Source of the DNA: Roseovarius sp. 217
GTDB lineage: Bacteria > Pseudomonadota > Alphaproteobacteria > Rhodobacterales > Rhodobacteraceae
Assembly (NCBI RefSeq): GCF_000152845.1
Contig: NZ_CH902585.1
Span: 137,792-201,791 of the forward strand
Length of the DNA stretch: 64,000 nt
Direction: 5' to 3'
The notes beneath the pieces are model-generated. The model did no database searches and had not been told where the DNA came from. It saw only the letters and a list, made by a program, of their open reading frames with translations. The position numbers and the translations under genes are program-made. Below are positions 60,004-64,000 of this stretch, in pieces; position 1 is the stretch's first letter; each line of letters begins with the position of its first letter.

Positions 60004-60197
60004 ATCTGTTTCACTCTTGTTGATTACGTTGTCCGCTACAAACACAGTTTGGATTGCGACGCCTAAATGGGGCAGCAAGCTTATAGGCTCACAATACTGT
60101 TTCCGTGCCGGGCGAAAAACCATTCTAAGCCCTTGAAGCTCTAGTTACTGTAGGAGCTAAACAATTGTGGAATCAATGAACCCTGAGGTCAATCCAT

Positions 60198-60337
60198 GGT
60201 GTTGTCACGTTAACGCCCTGCACATTGCTGGCCGAGGGTTGTCAGCATAGTTGGTGGTGATGCGAAATCAAGACATCCGCTACAAGCGCCACCGGTTTCC
60301 ACCCCTGATCATCGCTCATGTCGTCTGGCTCTACGCC
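60198..60337 (+). mobile_element. IS6-family element, copy D, 5' fragment
   Basis: The left end and first 40 codons match copies B and C (GGTGTTGTCACGTTAACGCC, then MRNQDIRYKRHRFPPLIIAHVVWLYA). It is cut at 60337 by an ISKra4-type insertion. Confidence 0.88.
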
Positions 60338-61771
60338 GGGAGTGGGCAAAACCTGGTGGTCAAGCGGCCCGCTTTGAGACGCCTAGCCTTCCGTCAAGGA
60401 CAGCGGCCCGAGTGACGGCAACCCGATGCGCGCCCCGCGGTGACCATCTCATGCGCCGCTGCTTGCCCATGCGGGTGTTGCCGATGTCATCAACGCAGCC
60501 TTCTGCCCGGGACGACGAAACTGCGAGGCCATTCCGGTGTCGATGGCCGTAGTCTACGAGCGCGTCGAAGTTGTTCGCAAGGTATGAATAGAGGTCCTGG
60601 CACCGGGCTTTGACGCGCTTGGCCGCTTCTCGTAATTCTCGGGTTTCGGTGTGCAGACGATCGCAATCGATCTGAAGAACGTTGAGGATTGTCGCGGCGG
60701 TCATCACTTTGCCGTGCCAAAGGTACCAACGCAGTGTATCGGCAGGTTGATCGAAGAGGAGCGGCAACCCTGAAAAGCCCTTCGATTGCAGAAGTCCCAG
60801 CACCGCATTTTCAATGTGTTTGACCCGCATCGAGATATGCCACCAGTCCAGTATGTGGGTGACAGGACCTCGAACGGCACGCCTCACCAAATTCGGCAGT
60901 GCAGCTTCGCCGTCCGAAATCACGGTCACTTTGCTCTGACCGTCCCAGCCCTGCGCGATCAGGTGATGTCGGAGCTGCTTTGCGGGAGAACTGGCGGCTT
61001 GCTGCACGAGGCCAAACCGCCGGCTCATATTGGGGCTTTCGACCTTGCCGACCACGACATCCAGGTGGCGCTTCTGGTATTCAGACCGACATCGTATGTG
61101 CGCACCATCCAGGAAAACGGTCAGTGGGGAGGGCGGCGCGATTGTATCCGCGTCTCCTTGGCTTGCGTCGTCGTGGCCTAGCTCGTCGGCGATGCGACCC
61201 AAGCGATTTCGAACGGTCGTGTTCAACTGAGCCGAACAGGGCAGGAACATTTCGATCAACGTGGCGGCTTCCCGAAACGAGTGCCTGGCCCCCAATTCAG
61301 CCTGCAGGCGCCGAAGTTCGGAAGTCGCACGGTCAGAGAACAACCCGGCAAGTGGTGATTGCGGCCCAGATTTCGCGATCCCGGCCGGTTGGCACAAACA
61401 GCGTCGAAGCCTTGGCCACTTCACCCGAATTCGCCCGAAAAGAGTGTCGAGAATACGGCCTCGATCATCATGGATCGCGCGTTGTTTGCCACAGCCATCG
61501 CATTTCCGGCGAGCCTCTATTGCTTCACCGACCTGATCTTGCACAATCGCTTCCTGCAAGCGCCTCAACAAGGTCTTTGCGTCGTCGAGGAGAAGGCCCA
61601 AATTCTCGGAACCGAACTCGTCCGGCGCACGGCGAAGTCGACCGATATCGCGCCTCTTGGTTTCTCCATCGTCAAACGTCGTCTCGACAAAAATGCTTAC
61701 ATCCATGGTGGGTCCCGCCTTGTTCCGAAACCTTAACCTACCACGTCGACCACCAAGTTTTGCCCACTCCC
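60338..61771 (-). mobile_element. ISKra4-type element, second subtype, intact
   Basis: The 1,434-bp element has inverted ends GGGAGTGGGCAAAACCTGGT and its near match ACCAAGTTTTGCCCACTCCC. It is inserted in IS6 copy D. Flanks do not show a clear duplication because the right neighbour is different DNA. Confidence 0.9.
60360..61706 (-). CDS. ISKra4-family transposase (second subtype)
   Basis: The 448-residue protein has CDGCGKQ, PLTVFLDGAHIRCRSEYQKRHLDVVVGKVES, VTVISDGEAALPNLVR and ILDWWHISMRVKHIE, in the same order as the enzyme at 50861-52225. Identity between the two appears moderate. No lesion was seen. Confidence 0.9.
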   Translation of the reverse strand: MDVSIFVETTFDDGETKRRDIGRLRRAPDEFGSENLGLLLDDAKTLLRRLQEAIVQDQVGEAIEARRKCDGCGKQRAIHDDRGRILDTLFGRIRVKWPRLRRCLCQPAGIAKSGPQSPLAGLFSDRATSELRRLQAELGARHSFREAATLIEMFLPCSAQLNTTVRNRLGRIADELGHDDASQGDADTIAPPSPLTVFLDGAHIRCRSEYQKRHLDVVVGKVESPNMSRRFGLVQQAASSPAKQLRHHLIAQGWDGQSKVTVISDGEAALPNLVRRAVRGPVTHILDWWHISMRVKHIENAVLGLLQSKGFSGLPLLFDQPADTLRWYLWHGKVMTAATILNVLQIDCDRLHTETRELREAAKRVKARCQDLYSYLANNFDALVDYGHRHRNGLAVSSSRAEGCVDDIGNTRMGKQRRMRWSPRGAHRVAVTRAAVLDGRLGVSKRAA

Positions 61772-61874
61772 GGACGGACCACTGTCAACACGCGCGGGCG
61801 CGGCTCACGCCGGGTTGATCGCGGCAGGGCTTGTAAGCGCGGCGGATTGCCCGCAGCATCCGCGCGGGGCATGA
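61772..61874 (+). pseudogene. Possible 3' end of a gene cut by the IS
   Basis: The plus strand reads GAAHAGLIAAGLVSAADCPQ, then HPRGA and TGA at 61872. It is too short to name. It precedes the next gene by about 30 bases. Confidence 0.3.
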
Positions 61875-61902
61875 TCCGGAGAACATGTGAAAAGGTGTAT
61901 TC

Positions 61903-62256
61903 ATGACGGACAAGACATCGCGGCGCTGGCTGGCCCCGCTTGGCGCGGCGCTGTCGCTGATCGCCTGTTACGGCACGCTGGCGGCGGTGGCGCTTTTGGG
62001 TGCGCTCGGGGTGGGGGTCGCGCTCAATAAGGCGGTATGGGCCGGGGCCATCGTGCTCTTTGCCGCGCTGGCGGTGGTCGCACTGGCGCTGCGGTGGCGG
62101 CGTCACGGGCGGGCGCTGCCGGGTCTGCTGGGCGGTGCCGGGTTGGCGCTGATCGTCTTCGTGATGTATGTCAGCTATTCGCTGCCCGCTGAGTTGGGGG
62201 GCTTTGCGCTTTTGTGCCTTGGGACCTATGCCGATTGGCGCGGCGGGCGGGCATGA
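61903..62256 (+). CDS. Small integral membrane protein, function unknown
   Basis: The 117-residue protein has three or four hydrophobic segments (SLIACYGTLAAVALLGALGVGVAL, AVWAGAIVLFAALAVVALAL, LLGGAGLALIVFVMYVSYSL). A single cysteine lies in the first segment. It could be a MerC/MerT-like mercury carrier by position, but the CC pair is absent, so I do not assign it. AAAGG supports the start. It overlaps the next gene (ATGA). Confidence 0.75.
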   Translation: MTDKTSRRWLAPLGAALSLIACYGTLAAVALLGALGVGVALNKAVWAGAIVLFAALAVVALALRWRRHGRALPGLLGGAGLALIVFVMYVSYSLPAELGGFALLCLGTYADWRGGRA

Positions 62257-63041
62257 GCGACGAAGGTCTGCCGCCGCTCCTGCGCGACAAGGACCACGGC
62301 GCGCCCTCGGCGTTTACGCCCGAGAGCCTTTTGCGCGAGGCGCGGCGGCAGAAGGGGGCAGAGCGGGTGACGGTGCCCGGGATTTGCCTGCTCGATCCCG
62401 ATGGCGATATCGTCCGCGCGCTCTGCGCCGAGGGCCGCGCGCGGCGGCATGCGGGATGGGTCTGCTATCACACCGAGATGTGGGTGTTCGAGCTTGAGGG
62501 ACGCGAGATCGGCGTGGTGGGCTGCGCCGTGGGCGCGTCTTTCGCGGTTCTGGTGGCTGAGGAGATGTTCGCCTCGGGCTGTCACCTGCTGATCAGCGTC
62601 ACCTCGTCCGGGCAGATCACGCCGCAGGGCGCGCCGCCCTATTTCATCGTGATCGACCGGGCGTGGCGGGACGAGGGCACGAGTTACCACTACCTGCCAC
62701 CCTCGGATTGGAGCGCCGCGCCGGAGCACCTCCTGTCACGGCTGGAGGGCATGTCCAACGACAGCCCTCGCGTGCTGACCGGCCCGACATGGACCACTGA
62801 CGCACCGTTCCGCGAGACTGAGGCCGCCATTTCTGCGGCGCGATCGCGCGGCATCCTCGCGGTCGAGATGGAAGCCGCAGCGCTCTACGCTTTCGCAAAG
62901 GCACGAGATCGGGCCGTGATCTGCTTTGCCCATGTAACGAACCAGATGGGCACGATCGAGGGCGACTTCGAGAAGGGCGAGGCAAACGGGACGGCGGACG
63001 CGCTCGTGGTGGTGGCGAAGGTCGTGACACGGCTCGGCTGA
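62253..63041 (+). CDS. Nucleoside phosphorylase-family protein
   Basis: The 262-residue protein has PNP/UDP fold features: GVVGCAVGASFAVLVAEEMFASGCHLLISVTSSGQI, then GILAVEMEAAALYAFA, with the E-M-E substrate motif. It would cleave a nucleoside with phosphate; the substrate is unknown. It overlaps the membrane protein gene, so they form an operon. Confidence 0.85.
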   Translation: MSDEGLPPLLRDKDHGAPSAFTPESLLREARRQKGAERVTVPGICLLDPDGDIVRALCAEGRARRHAGWVCYHTEMWVFELEGREIGVVGCAVGASFAVLVAEEMFASGCHLLISVTSSGQITPQGAPPYFIVIDRAWRDEGTSYHYLPPSDWSAAPEHLLSRLEGMSNDSPRVLTGPTWTTDAPFRETEAAISAARSRGILAVEMEAAALYAFAKARDRAVICFAHVTNQMGTIEGDFEKGEANGTADALVVVAKVVTRLG

Positions 63042-63110
63042 TCCGGTTAGCGTTCCATGGTCCTGAACGGATTGGGGAGCGGGAGTGTCGCTGCGCCATG
63101 GAGGGGAGCG

Positions 63111-63533
63111 CTACAGGGCAAGTCCACCGATCGTGTCGAGCACCGGACAATCCGGGACTTCGGCGCCGGAGCACCGGGCAGCAGTTTCCGCGAGAACTGT
63201 TTCGATACGCCTGAGATCCGCGATCCTCGCGCGGACATCGGAAAGATGGCGCTCGGTGCGTTCCTTGACCTCCGCGCAGGTGGGCGCCGCGCCGTCCTCC
63301 AGTCCAAGAAGCCCGCGGACGTCTTCCGTCGAGAAGCCGAGTTCGCGGGCGCGCAGGATGAAGCGCAGGCGCGTGACGTGCACGGCAGAATATATGCGGT
63401 AGCCTGCACCCGTGCGCGGCGGGTCGGGCATCAGACCGGACTTCTCGTAATAGCGGATTGTTTCAATGTTGCTGCCGGTCGCGCGGGCCAGTCCGCCGCG
63501 CGTGAGGCCACTCTCGCTTTCGTGATCGGTCAT
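63111..63533 (-). CDS. merR: MerR-family metal-responsive regulator
   Basis: The 140-residue protein has the MerR winged helix (GLARATGSNIETIRYYEKSGLMPDPPRTGAGYRIY) and metal-site cysteines: APTCAEVKE near residue 80 and CSGAEVPDC (C-x7-C) near the end. The first cysteine is typical for divalent metals (Hg, Zn). The start at 63533 is preferred to the longer frame. It is divergent from merF and merA, so mercury is the likely signal, although the C-x7-C spacing also occurs in other metal MerR proteins. Confidence 0.88.
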   Translation of the reverse strand: MTDHESESGLTRGGLARATGSNIETIRYYEKSGLMPDPPRTGAGYRIYSAVHVTRLRFILRARELGFSTEDVRGLLGLEDGAAPTCAEVKERTERHLSDVRARIADLRRIETVLAETAARCSGAEVPDCPVLDTIGGLAL

Positions 63534-63547
63534 GGGCAAGTCACCTC

Positions 63548-63578
63548 TTGAGCCTGTAGTAGCTACAGAGCTTATGCA
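63548..63578 (+). promoter_or_regulatory. MerR-type promoter with 19-base spacer
   Basis: TTGAGC at 63548 and TATGCA at 63573 are 19 bases apart, the stretched spacing used by MerR activators. CTGTAG-TAG-CTACAG at 63554-63568 is the dyad operator between them. It drives merF and merA. Confidence 0.85.
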
Positions 63579-63609
63579 ATGTCTGGATCTTAGACGAGAG
63601 GTGCGCGAC

Positions 63610-63690
63610 ATGACACTGGCAGACTACCGACCCGATACTCGCTTAGGCCAATGCCGACCACCCCGCGCGCGTCTCGGGCTGACGAAATGA
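63610..63690 (+). CDS. 26-codon leader frame coupled to merF
   Basis: GAGAGG lies eight bases before an ATG at 63610. The peptide MTLADYRPDTRLGQC and following residues stop at 63690, overlapping the merF ATG (ATGA). It may couple translation or be a chance frame. Confidence 0.4.
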   Translation: MTLADYRPDTRLGQCRPPRARLGLTK

Positions 63691-63920
63691 CCGAACGTAC
63701 CGACCGCAAGCTGCTCGCGACCGGCCTCATTGGCACCGTCCTCGCGGCGCTTTGCTGCTTCACGCCAGTGCTGTTGGTGCTGTTGGGTGCAGTGGGCCTG
63801 TCTGCCGCACTCGGCTGGATCGACTACGTGCTGCTTCCCGCGCTCGCCTTCTTTGTCGCGCTCACCGTCTATGCCCTCTGGCGGAGGCAGCGCCGGACAA
63901 ACACCGAAACGAATGGATGA
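63687..63920 (+). CDS. merF: MerF mercury transport protein
   Basis: The 77-residue protein has two membrane segments and the mercury-binding CC pair (LIGTVLAALCCFTPVLLVLLGAVGLSAALGWIDYVLLPALAFFVALTVYALWRR), the MerF signature. It carries Hg(II) into the cytoplasm for MerA. I choose MTERTDRK at 63687; an ATG at 63651 is in the same frame. Confidence 0.92.
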   Translation: MTERTDRKLLATGLIGTVLAALCCFTPVLLVLLGAVGLSAALGWIDYVLLPALAFFVALTVYALWRRQRRTNTETNG

Positions 63921-63924
63921 CCTG

Positions 63925-64000
63925 ATGAAAGACGAATGCTGCACACCCGAGGGTGACTATGACCTCGTCGTCATCGGCGCGGGGTCGGCCGGCTTTTCCG
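63925..64000 (+). CDS. merA: Mercuric reductase, N-terminal part only
   Basis: The frame starts MKDECCTPEGDYDLVVIGAGSAGFS and runs off the window. The CC near the start and the FAD GAGSAG motif directly after merF fit MerA, which reduces Hg(II) to Hg(0). Only 25 codons are visible. Confidence 0.8.
   Translation, partial: MKDECCTPEGDYDLVVIGAGSAGFS

Noticed and set aside
61903..62256. MerT or MerC mercury carrier
   Set aside because: Only one cysteine is present in the first helix and the CC pair is missing, so the name is not supported.

Overview
The window reads as an alphaproteobacterial, most likely Rhodobacterales (Roseobacter-group), repABC plasmid or chromid. The main reasons are a complete repABC replicon with GTTCACAGCTGTGAAC parS palindromes, a TRAP transporter, an MttB/dimethylglycine-type methylamine cluster, a cbb3 oxidase cluster, and DUF1403/ScpB/WGR genes that I associate with plasmids of this order. 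No tRNA, rRNA or obvious essential chromosomal gene was recognised. The left 12 kb is a maintenance backbone. It holds a solitary ParB (1-785, cut by the window), repABC with an antisense RNA between repB and repC, VapBC, a decayed resolvase, ParDE, a tyrosine recombinase facing an array of about ten short repeats, a 33-bp palindrome, a DUF1403-ScpB-WGR gene set, and a Fic protein preceded by two tandem 27-bp operators.

From 12 kb to the right end the DNA is a mosaic of cargo blocks separated by insertion sequences. Eleven whole or partial IS6-family segments, four ISKra4-type segments and scraps of IS3, IS21, IS110 and IS481 were seen. The four clearly bounded IS6 copies checked, and the intact ISKra4 copy, lack target duplications, which suggests the blocks were joined by IS-mediated recombination rather than simple insertion. 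The blocks are: a membrane-anchored response regulator and GAF kinase (13.3-15.9 kb); fasciclin-MsrB-DoxX (16.8-18.2 kb); aldehyde dehydrogenase, epoxide hydrolase, a MocR regulator and a TRAP transporter (19.0-26.5 kb); a type III secretion remnant with truncated sctV, a tiny gene, a TPR lipoprotein and a CpaC/RcpA-like secretin (27.7-31.4 kb); a damaged BrnTA pair; minCDE (33.8-35.7 kb).

The 36.8-44.6 kb block joins a PAS kinase carrying a nonsense codon, a hemerythrin protein, a truncated hemoglobin and an NsrR-like regulator to a cbb3 oxidase operon (ccoNOQP, DUF2189, ccoS, DUF6522). nsrR lies only 22 bases before ccoN, so oxidase expression is probably tied to nitric oxide sensing. The 44.7-50.9 kb block is a methylated-amine set: a DMGDH-like FAD/GcvT enzyme, a non-pyrrolysine MttB homologue, LysR, and a betaine-binding protein truncated by an ISKra4 element. 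At 52.3-55.3 kb a Met-rich EF-hand protein and a tiny membrane peptide diverge from an OmpR/EnvZ-type pair, probably an envelope or metal-stress unit. The right end carries nhaA and DUF5676 fragments, an L,D-transpeptidase, a nucleoside phosphorylase and the start of a mercury resistance locus (merR, merF, merA).

Many genes carry single-base indels or nonsense changes (resolvase, IS6 copies, brnA, PAS kinase). Whether these are real decay or assembly error cannot be told from the sequence alone. All family names rest on motif recognition by eye; no database search was run.
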